This document shows positions 31,619 to 39,275 of a stretch of 64,000 nt of DNA, one piece after another. Source of the DNA: Anaerotruncus massiliensis (ex Togo et al. 2026) (lineage in GTDB: Bacteria; Bacillota; Clostridia; Oscillospirales; Ruminococcaceae); the NCBI RefSeq assembly GCF_900199635.1, contig NZ_LT962687.1, positions 494,863 to 558,862 of the forward strand, written 5' to 3'. The position numbers and the translations under genes are program-made. The number at the start of each line of letters is the position of its first letter. Position 1 is the stretch's first letter. Below the pieces are notes generated by a model. It saw nothing but the letters and a program-made list of their open reading frames with translations. It did not search any database and had not been told where the DNA came from.

Positions 31619-32663
31619 GGGTTGGGATCCGGACGAGGTCGTCAAACTGCGGCAGATGGTCGCCTTACATAAATCGGCGTCGGAGATCGCAGCCGACCTC
31701 GGTAGATCAGAGATATCGATCCGCTCGAAAGCGCAGGCTCTGGGGCTCGGTTTCCGCGCGAAAATTGAGCCGGAGCCTCACGGATGGGGAGGGAAGCACA
31801 TGATTTCATCGAAGGAAAGTACCGATATAAAGCCCTATAAAAAATCAGATAAAAATTTGAGAAGAAAAAAGGTGACGACCGGATGTGATACTGTGTATGA
31901 TAGAGTCCCAGAGGACTTGCGAAGCCTGCGCCAGTGGGTCTGCCACAGATTCCCAGACAAGGCCCCGCTCTGCCCCTTCCCGGACGAGCGCGGCGATTTG
32001 ACGTTTGCCTCCTGCAACAAGCCGGAGACATGGGGGAGTTTCGAGGCCGCGGTCAAGGCCGTTTCCCTCGGCTGGGCCAAAGGCATCGGGATCGAGTTTG
32101 CCAACGGCATCGCGGGGATCGACATCGATCACTGCGTCGACGGCGGGGAGCTATCTGAGCTGGCCAGGGAGATCGTCGAGACGTTTCGGAGTTATACGGA
32201 GATATCCCCTTCTGGTACCGGTGTGCATATCCTCTTTCGCGGCAAGCTGCCCGGGACCGGCTGCAAGCTGCCGATGCTCGGCCTCGAGGTCTACGACAGC
32301 GGCCGGTATTTTACCGTTACGGGCAACGCCTACCTTGATCCGGATGGCGACGCATATCCTCTGCGTGACTGCACCGAGGAGCTCGGCGCATTTTATAAGC
32401 GGTACTTCGATAATACTCTGTCCGAGGAGACGAAGTTGCAAGTAAAGTCCACTGCATCTCCTGCGGATGCTCAAAAGAGGGCGGCGTCAACTCAGCGGCA
32501 CTTGAAGCTCTTGAGTGCCATACAGGAGACATTGGGCAAGGCGGGAACGATGATGGCGGAAAACGCCGGCGCGCCCGAAGCATGGAGGCTATTTGGGCAG
32601 GTTCAGGCGGGGCTTGGATATCTTATGGATATGATACAGCAGGACGCATCGGAGGTGAGATAA
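31602..32663 (+). CDS. HTH plus primase-like domain protein (first copy, no helicase)
   Basis: A 353-residue protein. The first about 60 residues form an HTH-like segment (DEVVKLRQMVALHKSASEIAADLGR). Residues about 95-295 are an NrS-1-type primase-polymerase domain (QWVCHRFPDKAPLCPF, GIAGIDIDHCVDGGE, YTEISPSGTGVHILFRGKLP, YDSGRYFTVTGNAY), with the catalytic acidic IDIDH motif. This domain is almost identical to the N-terminus of the primase-helicase at 33045. Instead of a helicase it ends in about 55 unrelated residues. It may supply primase alone, or be a relic of duplication. Confidence 0.78.
   Translation: MSAERKGWDPDEVVKLRQMVALHKSASEIAADLGRSEISIRSKAQALGLGFRAKIEPEPHGWGGKHMISSKESTDIKPYKKSDKNLRRKKVTTGCDTVYDRVPEDLRSLRQWVCHRFPDKAPLCPFPDERGDLTFASCNKPETWGSFEAAVKAVSLGWAKGIGIEFANGIAGIDIDHCVDGGELSELAREIVETFRSYTEISPSGTGVHILFRGKLPGTGCKLPMLGLEVYDSGRYFTVTGNAYLDPDGDAYPLRDCTEELGAFYKRYFDNTLSEETKLQVKSTASPADAQKRAASTQRHLKLLSAIQETLGKAGTMMAENAGAPEAWRLFGQVQAGLGYLMDMIQQDASEVR
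31873..32495 (+). repeat. About 620-bp direct repeat, copy 1 (primase domain)
   Basis: Matches 33025-33645 at a constant offset of 1152 bases over most of its length with only a few percent substitutions, plus one 3-base difference near the end. It starts near the GGATGTGATACTGTGTA sequence and ends at GGCGGCGTCA-CTCAG. Confidence 0.9.
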
Positions 32664-33020
32664 GTGCTGCAGGACGGCAATCAGCTCGCTATCGTCACTG
32701 CCGCAAAATGTGAGGCCGGCCGCGGAAAAGCGGACGGTCTTACTGTATGCGAGCTGACTTGGATGATCATCGCGGGGGACCAGTCTGGTCAGAGCCTTGC
32801 AACGCGGTATTTCTACGAAGACCAGCTGCCACGCAGGCTGATGGACGACTTTCTGCGGCTTGGCCTTCGGGTGAGAGGCCCGGAGGAGGTCGACAAGGTG
32901 CGTGACCAGCTGGTTGGGCGTATCGCGCGCCTGACCCTCAAAACCGACGAGGGAAAACAGCGGGTCTTTGTCGGTAATTACGTGGGGTGCGGAGACCCCG
33001 CCCAATATCATCCCGCATGA
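32664..33020 (+). CDS. Putative DUF669-like phage replication protein
   Basis: A 118-residue protein with GTG start at 32664 after GGAGGTGAG. Its central part (VCELTWMIIAGDQSGQSLATRYFYEDQLP) and C-terminal RIARLTLKTDEGKQRVFVGNYVG look like DUF669-type single-strand DNA-associated proteins found beside phage primases. It is sandwiched between the two primase-domain copies. Assignment is tentative. Confidence 0.6.
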   Translation: MLQDGNQLAIVTAAKCEAGRGKADGLTVCELTWMIIAGDQSGQSLATRYFYEDQLPRRLMDDFLRLGLRVRGPEEVDKVRDQLVGRIARLTLKTDEGKQRVFVGNYVGCGDPAQYHPA

Positions 33021-33024
33021 CGAT

Positions 33025-33645
33025 AGACGATCGGATGTGATACTGTGTACGATAGAGTCCCAGAGGGCTTGCGAAGCCTGCGCCAGTGGGTCTGCCACAG
33101 ATTCCCCGACAAGGCCCCGCTCTGCCCCTTCCCGGACGAACGCGGCGATTTGACGTTTGCCTCCTGCAACAAGCCGGAGACATGGGGGAGTTTCGAGGCC
33201 GCGGTCAAGGCCGTTTCCCTCGGCTGGGCCAAAGGCATCGGGATCGAATTTGCCAACGGCATCGCGGGGATCGACATCGATCACTGCGTCGACGGCGGGG
33301 AGCTATCCGAGCTGGCCAGGGAGATCGTCGAGACGTTTCGGAGTTATACGGAGATATCCCCTTCCGGTACCGGCGTGCATATCCTCTTTCGCGGCAAGCT
33401 GCCCGGGACCGGCCGCAAGCTGCCGATGCTCGGCCTCGAGGTCTACGACAGCGGCCGGTATTTTACCGTTACGGGCAACGCCTACCTTGATCCGGATGGC
33501 GACGCATATCCTCTGCGCGACTGCACCGAGGAGCTCGGCGCATTTTATAAGCGGTACTTCGATGATACTCCGCCCGAGCAGACGAAGTTGCAAACAAAGT
33601 CTGCATCTCCTGCGGATACTCAAAAGAGGGCGGCGTCAGCTCAGG
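33025..33645 (+). repeat. About 620-bp direct repeat, copy 2 (primase domain)
   Basis: Second copy of the primase-domain repeat, here continuing in frame into the helicase. Scattered single-base differences from copy 1 show that both copies are real and not an assembly duplicate. Confidence 0.9.
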
Positions 33646-35495
33646 GGGAAGCGGTCCGCGATCTCTCGGACGAGGAGATCCTGGAGATCGCCTACAAATC
33701 CAGAAACGGAGAGGCATTCCGGCGGCTTTATGACGGGACCTATTCTGCTGCAGAGGTGCCACAGCGCAAGGACGGTACGCCCGATCAATCCTCAATCGAT
33801 ATGCGGCTGGCCAATCATCTGGCATTTTGGTACGGCGCGGACCCGGACCGGGTGGACCGTATGTTCCGTCGATCTGCGCTCTTTCGGCCCAAATGGGACC
33901 GTTCAGTCGGTGGAGGCAAGACTTACGGCCAGAGGACGGTGGAAATCGCCTGCAGGGGGCGTAAAGACGTGTTTGTTCCCTATGACCGGCCAAGTGATTC
34001 CCTGCAGCCGCCGATGCCGGACGAGCCGCCCCCGCCGTCCCCGGGCAAATCGGCCGCGGCGGCCTCCGACCTGCCTGCGGAGGAGGAAGACCAGGTCATC
34101 CCTCAAAATCCCACAAAGTATACGCACGACGACACCGGCAACGCGCATCGGTTCCGCGACGCCAACTACAAGGACCTGCGCTATGACCACGTTGATAAGG
34201 TGTGGTATTGCTGGACAGGGAAGCGATGGCAGGAGGACCAGACCGGGGAGGTCAAGCGGCGGGCCGACGAACTGCTCGACGAGATGGAGGGGGAGGCAAA
34301 GCGCAAACCAGACGACGAGGCCGCGCCGCTGCTCAAGCTCGTGCGGCGTACACGCAGCTCCAAGAGCAAGGAGGCCATGATCAAGGAGGCGCAGCACCTC
34401 GAGGGCATACCGGTGCTGCCCAACGAGTTTGACCGCTATAAGGATGCCCTCAATGTGCAGAACGGTGTGGTCAATCTCAAGACCGGCCGCCTGCGCCCGC
34501 ATAGCCGCAAGCTCATGCTGTCGATGCTGGCCGACGTAGACTTCAATCCGGACGCCAAGTGCCCCCGCTGGATCCACTTCCTCGAGGACGTCACGAGGGG
34601 AGATCAGGAACTTCAACTGTACCTGCAGCGCACGGTCGGTTACTGCCTGACCGGCTCGACGATCGAACAGTGTGTGTTTTTCCTCTTCGGCAACGGCAAA
34701 AACGGCAAAAGCACCTTCCTTGACACGATCAGCTCGATCATGGGGGACTACGCCAAGAACAGCCAAGCTGAAACGGTCATGCAAAAGGACCGTGGGAGCA
34801 GGGGCGCGAGCTCGGATGTCGCGCGGCTTAAAGGCGCGCGCCTCGTTACGACGAGCGAGCCCAACGACGGCTGCCGCCTCGACGAGGGGATCGTAAAGCA
34901 GATGACCGGCGGCGAAAAGATTACGGCCCGGATGCTCTATAAGGCCGAGATCGAATATCGCCCCGAGTTCAAGATCATGATGGGCACCAACGTCCGGCCA
35001 AAGATCACCGGCTCGGACGACGGTATCTGGAGGCGCGTCAAGATGATTCCTTTCACGGCACAGATCCCGGCGAACAAAATTGATCGGCGGCTGGGGGATA
35101 AGCTGCGCGAGGAAAAATCGGGTATCCTCAACTGGGCGATCGCCGGCGCGATCGGCTGGTATAACGAGGGGCTGCCGCCGTGCGCGGCGGTGGACTACGC
35201 CAACGAGGAGTATCGCAAGGATATGGACCGGATGCAGCAGTTTGTTGAGGACTGCCTGACACGCACACCGGGCAACTCGCTGCAGGCGATGGTTTTATAC
35301 GGGGTCTACCGGCGCTGGTGCGAGCAGAATGGAGAGCGATACCCGCTCTCCACAACCAAATTTTCAATGGAGTTGCAGGATCACTACGGATTCCGCAAGC
35401 AGAAAAACGCCCGCTTCAACGAGTACATGGACGTCGACTTTACGGAGGTCGGGCAGCAGTTCTGCCTTCTTTCCCCCGACTCCCCCCACCCCTGA
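33045..35495 (+). CDS. Phage primase-helicase (NrS-1-type primase, SF3/D5 helicase)
   Basis: An 816-residue replication protein. It has an N-terminal primase domain with IDIDHCVDG and SPSGTGVHILFRG, then a small helical region (residues about 205-310) and a D5-N-like domain. A superfamily 3 helicase follows, with Walker A GNGKNGKST near residue 549, a Walker B-like segment (ARLVTTSEPND) and sensor motif MMGTNVRP. A C-terminal winged helix ends it (VLYGVYRRWCEQNGERYPLS). The GTG start at 33045 lacks a good ribosome binding site and an in-frame stop lies at 33024. The original N-terminal HTH segment therefore now belongs only to the first copy. Confidence 0.88.
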   Translation: MYDRVPEGLRSLRQWVCHRFPDKAPLCPFPDERGDLTFASCNKPETWGSFEAAVKAVSLGWAKGIGIEFANGIAGIDIDHCVDGGELSELAREIVETFRSYTEISPSGTGVHILFRGKLPGTGRKLPMLGLEVYDSGRYFTVTGNAYLDPDGDAYPLRDCTEELGAFYKRYFDDTPPEQTKLQTKSASPADTQKRAASAQGEAVRDLSDEEILEIAYKSRNGEAFRRLYDGTYSAAEVPQRKDGTPDQSSIDMRLANHLAFWYGADPDRVDRMFRRSALFRPKWDRSVGGGKTYGQRTVEIACRGRKDVFVPYDRPSDSLQPPMPDEPPPPSPGKSAAAASDLPAEEEDQVIPQNPTKYTHDDTGNAHRFRDANYKDLRYDHVDKVWYCWTGKRWQEDQTGEVKRRADELLDEMEGEAKRKPDDEAAPLLKLVRRTRSSKSKEAMIKEAQHLEGIPVLPNEFDRYKDALNVQNGVVNLKTGRLRPHSRKLMLSMLADVDFNPDAKCPRWIHFLEDVTRGDQELQLYLQRTVGYCLTGSTIEQCVFFLFGNGKNGKSTFLDTISSIMGDYAKNSQAETVMQKDRGSRGASSDVARLKGARLVTTSEPNDGCRLDEGIVKQMTGGEKITARMLYKAEIEYRPEFKIMMGTNVRPKITGSDDGIWRRVKMIPFTAQIPANKIDRRLGDKLREEKSGILNWAIAGAIGWYNEGLPPCAAVDYANEEYRKDMDRMQQFVEDCLTRTPGNSLQAMVLYGVYRRWCEQNGERYPLSTTKFSMELQDHYGFRKQKNARFNEYMDVDFTEVGQQFCLLSPDSPHP

Positions 35496-35496
35496 T

Positions 35497-35598
35497 GGAG
35501 ACGATGCCAGCTTGGAGGATATCACCGGAACTTTCCCCTAGCATTGAAAAACGCTAGGAAAAGTTCGTCTGGTAGCCTCCAACGTTAGAAACGTCTCC
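35497..35598 (+). other. About 100-nt nested inverted repeat
   Basis: Three nested stems share one axis: GGAGACG (35497-35503) with CGTCTCC (35592-35598), TTGGAGG (35512-35518) with CCTCCAA (35576-35582), and GAACTTTCCCCTAGC (35528-35542) with GCTAGGAAAAGTTC (35553-35566). Internal loops are of nearly equal length on both sides. It starts two bases after the primase-helicase stop. No T-tract follows, so it is not a simple terminator; a structured RNA, cruciform or replication origin is possible. Confidence 0.7.
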
Positions 35599-35680
35599 AC
35601 AAATCCACTATCCATAGGCTTTTGTGTTGAATCTCCGCTCCATATCCCTTCCATACCATCCAATAGGAGGACTCTCTTTT

Positions 35681-36097
35681 ATGACGCTCGAAGAAAAGAA
35701 GAATAAGCTGAGGAAATATGCCATAGCGATTGATAGACTCGCGCGGAAGTGCAGAGAGGCGGACCGCTGGGATAGCATGGCCGAGGGCACGGGCGGCATC
35801 GTGCAGGCTGGGCGTCGGCGGGGAGAGCCAGACGTGATCAAGGAGACGGCGATCGCCGTGCGGCAGGAGTGCGAGCAGCTTGCCTCGGAGGCCAACGACC
35901 TGCGGCGGGAGCTGGTAACCGCGCTCGACCAGGTCGCTGACGATGAGCGGCGGGAGCTGCTCGAACGGAAGTACCTCGAGGGAAAGAGCAACGCCCAGCT
36001 CTCGGCAGAGTACGGTGTGTGCGAGCGTACCGTGCGCCGGCGGCTGGGCACCGCGATTCGAGACCTCGATCGATTCAGCGGGTATTTCATGGGGTAG
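35681..36097 (+). CDS. ArpU/sigma-70 region 4-like late transcription regulator
   Basis: A 138-residue protein. A helical N-terminal half is followed by a sigma-region-4-like helix-turn-helix at the C-terminus (LERKYLEGKSNAQLSAEYGVCERTVRRRLG). Such proteins sit at the end of the early region of Firmicute phages and activate late gene transcription. AGGAGG lies 10 bases before the ATG. Directly downstream are five 10-bp iterons and the late promoter, its likely targets. Confidence 0.82.
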   Translation: MTLEEKKNKLRKYAIAIDRLARKCREADRWDSMAEGTGGIVQAGRRRGEPDVIKETAIAVRQECEQLASEANDLRRELVTALDQVADDERRELLERKYLEGKSNAQLSAEYGVCERTVRRRLGTAIRDLDRFSGYFMG

Positions 36098-36098
36098 G

Positions 36099-36144
36099 TG
36101 TCCGCAAATGTCCGGAAATGTCCGGGTTTGTCCGCATTTGTCCA
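36099..36144. repeat. Five TGTCCG iterons spaced exactly 10 bp
   Basis: TGTCC starts at 36099, 36109, 36119, 36129 and 36139, once per helical turn; the first four read TGTCCG and the fifth TGTCCA. They lie immediately upstream of the late promoter -35 and immediately after the ArpU-like gene. Related TTTGTCCGCC occurs again at about 36478. Confidence 0.88.
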
Positions 36145-36145
36145 C

Positions 36146-36175
36146 TTGAATTCCATACCGTTCTTGACGTATAAT
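36146..36175 (+). promoter_or_regulatory. Late promoter
   Basis: TTGAAT (36146-36151) and a perfect TATAAT (36170-36175) are 18 bases apart. The iteron array abuts the -35, as expected for an activated promoter. It would drive the packaging, head, tail and lysis genes. Confidence 0.8.
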
Positions 36176-36184
36176 AATGCTTAG

Positions 36185-36217
36185 AGAGATGCGCTCGAAA
36201 GGGCGTGTCTCTTTTTT
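36185..36217 (+). terminator. Terminator/attenuator at the start of the late transcript
   Basis: AGAGATGCGCTC and GGGCGTGTCTCT pair over 12 bp (including G-U pairs) around a GAAA tetraloop and are followed by six T. It starts about 10 bases after the -10 element, so it would stop almost every transcript unless overridden. Confidence 0.82.
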
Positions 36218-36663
36218 GATGCCCAAATTCAAATTGGGCCGGATTCAAGTCTCCGGAATGGATTCAAATCGCCGCTCGAAAGTTATCCACCAGTCATCAA
36301 CGCTGAGGCCCCTGGGCGGGCGTTTTCCACCGTCTCCGAGCAGGAGCCGTCGCGATATTGCCAGCCTGCCGTATGCGTCAAGGTACTTCCCCGGGGGTAC
36401 CCCGCGCGCGGGTCTTGCGAGGCCCGGCAATCACCCGCATTAAAAACCAAAAAAGTGGTTTGAAATCTTGATCGGGGTTTGTCCGCCAGGTTACGTCCGA
36501 ATTTTGTGAAGAATGCCGAACGCCCGCGCGGCAGAACCGGCCCGGGGCCGGGGCGGCGGGAACCGGCAAAGTGACGAAAAATTGTCCTGTGGTGGTTGGC
36601 GCTGGATGGAATGGAAGAGGAATCGGACGGCACCGTCCCGGGGGACAGGGGAGGAGCGGAATA
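36218..36663. other. Non-coding late leader with candidate cos region
   Basis: About 445 bases without a supported gene between the attenuator and the small terminase gene. It holds a small GCCCAA/TTGGGC hairpin at about 36220-36239 and three overlapping GC palindromes at 36389-36412. It also has an AT-rich stretch with repeated AAA runs near 36442-36470, and the small terminase ribosome binding site at its end. Location and symmetry suggest the packaging (cos or pac) site. Confidence 0.5.
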
Positions 36664-37215
36664 ATGGCGGAAAAGGATGAGCTGTATTTCGAGGGTGGGG
36701 CGATTATCGCCTGTACGCGGCTCACGGCGGAGTATTTCGGTGTGACGCCGGCGACACTCTCCAACTGGATGCGTGCCGGGTGCCCGCGCTATAAGCATGG
36801 ATACTGGGACATCCGTGCGGTCACTGACTGGCGTGGCAAGCAGGAGGGGGAGAAGCTCGCGGCGGCTGCGGCAAGCGATCCCTCAAAGCTGACGCCTGCT
36901 CAGCAGAAGGTACACTACGAGGCACAGCTGAAAGAGGTACAGCTGGAGGCTGCGCGGCTGCGCAATCGGTTTAACAGCGGCATGTACCTGGAGCGGGCGA
37001 CGGTTGTGGATGAGCTTGCAAAGTACTTCATCGTGCTCAAACACTCGCTGCTCGGCTTGGGGCACGAACTGAGTCTGATGGTGTCTCCCTACGTCGACGC
37101 GGACCGGGGCCGCCAGATTGACAGGACGATTGACGAGCGCGTCAAGGATATGCTCGAGCAGATGGCGGTTGAGGGAGTGTACGACGCAAAGACCAGCACC
37201 ACGGAGGCGATTTGA
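36664..37215 (+). CDS. Terminase small subunit (Nu1-like)
   Basis: A 183-residue protein with an N-terminal winged-helix-like DNA-binding segment (LTAEYFGVTPATLSNWMRAGCPRYKHGYWDIRAVTDW), typical of lambda gpNu1 relatives, and a long helical C-terminus for oligomerisation. GGGGAGGAG precedes the ATG at 36664. It overlaps the large terminase gene. It would recognise the packaging site just upstream. Confidence 0.85.
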   Translation: MAEKDELYFEGGAIIACTRLTAEYFGVTPATLSNWMRAGCPRYKHGYWDIRAVTDWRGKQEGEKLAAAAASDPSKLTPAQQKVHYEAQLKEVQLEAARLRNRFNSGMYLERATVVDELAKYFIVLKHSLLGLGHELSLMVSPYVDADRGRQIDRTIDERVKDMLEQMAVEGVYDAKTSTTEAI

Positions 37216-39059
37216 TGCCAGACAGGATCATCCCGGACTGGATTATGGAGGCGCTGCAGGCGCTGCGCCCTCCGGGGCGGCTGACGGTAAGCGAGTGGGC
37301 CGACGCCAACCGTGTCCTGACTAGCGGGGAATCCAATAAGCCTGGGCGCTGGCGCACCGACTTTACCCCGTATCTGCGTGAGATCATGGACGCTTTTACA
37401 GCGCCGGACGTTGAAGAAATCATCCTGGTAAAGCCGACGCAGGTCGGCGGCACGGAAGCGATGCTCAATATGATGGGATACGCGATCTGCAACGATCCCG
37501 CGCCGATGCTGGTGGTCTATCCGCAAAAGGAATTGGCCGAATCAGTCAGCGATCACCGGATCCAGCCGATGATCCGGGCGTGTCCCGAGCTTCGCCGGCG
37601 CTACGACGAGAACAGCAAGCGGCTCGACCTCAACTTTACAGGCGGAGTCTACGTGGGGATCGTCGGCGCGAATTCGCCGAGCGACCTCGCGAGCCGCCCG
37701 GTCAAGAACGTCTTCCTCGACGAGGAGGATAAATTCCCCGCCCGGGCGGGCAAGGAGGCCTCGCCCGCCGCGCTGGCGATGGAGCGGCAAAAGACCTACC
37801 CGGCGAACCGCAAAACGATGCGTGCTTCGACGCCCGTCTTTGAGCAGGGGCCGATCTGGCAGAGCTGGCTGAAAGCCGACACGCAGATGGAGTGCCTTGT
37901 GGATTGTCCTCACTGCGGAACGAGCTGGGGCTTTGAGTTTAAGCAGCTCAAATGGCCGGAGGGCGCGGACGAAGAACGGGCACGCAAGGAGGCGGTCTAC
38001 TGCTGCCCGAATTGCGGCGCGGTTATCACCGAGACCGAAAAGGCAGACATGATCAGGAGTTGTCACTGGGAGGTCACGCGATCCAATGGGAGCCGGAAGC
38101 GCCTTGCGTTCCATTTCAATACCTTCTATTCTCCCTGGATAAAATTTGGGGATATCGCGGCGGAGTTCCTCAAGAGCAAGGATTATCCGGAGCTCCTGCA
38201 GAACTTCATCAACTCCTGGCTGGCGGAGCCCTACCGCGAGGTCGAAAGCCAGATGGATGCCGAGAAGCTGCTGCAACGGCAGAGCCAGTATCCCGCGATG
38301 ACGGTCCCGACAGGCGCAGCCATGCTGACGGGAGGAGTGGACGTGCAGCGAAAGAGCTTTTACTGGACGGTCCGCGCCTGGATGCCGAACATGACGAGCT
38401 TCAACGTTGCGCACGGGCAGGCGTTTACCTGGATGGAAATCGAGCAGGTCATGAACGCATGGTACCGTGATCCCGCAGGCGGTCGGTATCAGGTCAACCT
38501 CTGCTGCGTGGACTCAGGAGACCAGACGGACGACGTATACAATTTCTGTGCGATCAACCGCGAATGGGCGGTGCCGATCAAAGGCTCCTCAAACAGGATG
38601 CTGACCAAATATCGGGCGACGACGATTGACCGGGACGGGATCTCCCGGGGCATGACGCTGATCATGGTGGACACGGACTTTTACAAGGATATGATCTTTG
38701 CCCGCTTCTTCCGGGATGAGGAGAACGGTGGCTGGTACCTGCACGACAAATGCGACGCGGAGTATGCGGAAATGGTGACCGCCGAGCATAAGGTTATCGA
38801 GCGGGACCGCGGCCGGTTGGTGAGCCGCTGGAGGCCAAAGGTGACCGGAGCGGACAACCACTATCTGGACTGCGAAGTATATGCCGCCTGCGCCGCCGAC
38901 GTCTATGGGTTGCGCACTCTCAGCGCCAACCAGGCACGGCAGGAGCGGCAGCCCGCCGTGCAGCAGGAACCGCAGCATTATCAGCGCGCCGAATCGGCGC
39001 AGCACCGGCCGATGGGGAGCGGCAATACGTTCAGGCGCAGGAAATGGAGGGGATGGTAA
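37215..39059 (+). CDS. Terminase large subunit (lambda gpA family)
   Basis: A 614-residue packaging motor and nuclease of the GpA family. The ATPase has a Walker A-like KPTQVGGTE near residue 74 and Walker B VFLDEEDK near residue 166. Two CxxC pairs follow (CPHCG, CCPNCG), then the nuclease domain with acidic residues in GGVDVQRKSF and LDCEVYA. The ATG at 37215 overlaps the upstream stop. The lambda type predicts cos-based packaging. Confidence 0.93.
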   Translation: MPDRIIPDWIMEALQALRPPGRLTVSEWADANRVLTSGESNKPGRWRTDFTPYLREIMDAFTAPDVEEIILVKPTQVGGTEAMLNMMGYAICNDPAPMLVVYPQKELAESVSDHRIQPMIRACPELRRRYDENSKRLDLNFTGGVYVGIVGANSPSDLASRPVKNVFLDEEDKFPARAGKEASPAALAMERQKTYPANRKTMRASTPVFEQGPIWQSWLKADTQMECLVDCPHCGTSWGFEFKQLKWPEGADEERARKEAVYCCPNCGAVITETEKADMIRSCHWEVTRSNGSRKRLAFHFNTFYSPWIKFGDIAAEFLKSKDYPELLQNFINSWLAEPYREVESQMDAEKLLQRQSQYPAMTVPTGAAMLTGGVDVQRKSFYWTVRAWMPNMTSFNVAHGQAFTWMEIEQVMNAWYRDPAGGRYQVNLCCVDSGDQTDDVYNFCAINREWAVPIKGSSNRMLTKYRATTIDRDGISRGMTLIMVDTDFYKDMIFARFFRDEENGGWYLHDKCDAEYAEMVTAEHKVIERDRGRLVSRWRPKVTGADNHYLDCEVYAACAADVYGLRTLSANQARQERQPAVQQEPQHYQRAESAQHRPMGSGNTFRRRKWRGW

Positions 39060-39271
39060 TGACACTGGAGGAACTCAAGGCGCGACACACGGCTGTCCTG
39101 CGGGCGATCAATAAGATCGAAAACGGGGCACAGGAGTATCGGATTGGACAGAGGACGGTCCGGTATGGGGATTTGGCTACGCTCTACAAGCAGGAGTCCG
39201 ACCTGAGTAAAGAGATCTCACGGTTGGAGCGCCCGCGCTCGACAGTGGCCGTTTTGGGCCGGAGGAGGTGA
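39059..39271 (+). CDS. gpW-like head-tail joining protein
   Basis: A 70-residue protein of the lambda gpW family: two helices flanking a short beta hairpin (TLEELKARHTAVLRAI, QRTVRYGDLATLYKQESDL). It fills the connector between portal and tail. The ATG overlaps the terminase stop (TAATG). The position between terminase and portal is the same as in lambda. Confidence 0.85.
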   Translation: MTLEELKARHTAVLRAINKIENGAQEYRIGQRTVRYGDLATLYKQESDLSKEISRLERPRSTVAVLGRRR

Positions 39272-39275
39272 TGAT

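Noticed and set aside
31873-33645. Assembly error as explanation of the primase repeat
   Set aside because: Copies differ by scattered bases and one 3-base difference, have different flanks and distinct downstream frames, so a real duplication is favoured, although read data were not available.
36099-36144. TGTCCG repeats considered as CRISPR or replication origin iterons
   Set aside because: Period is 10 bp with no spacers, and they sit directly at a promoter; regulatory sites are the simpler explanation.
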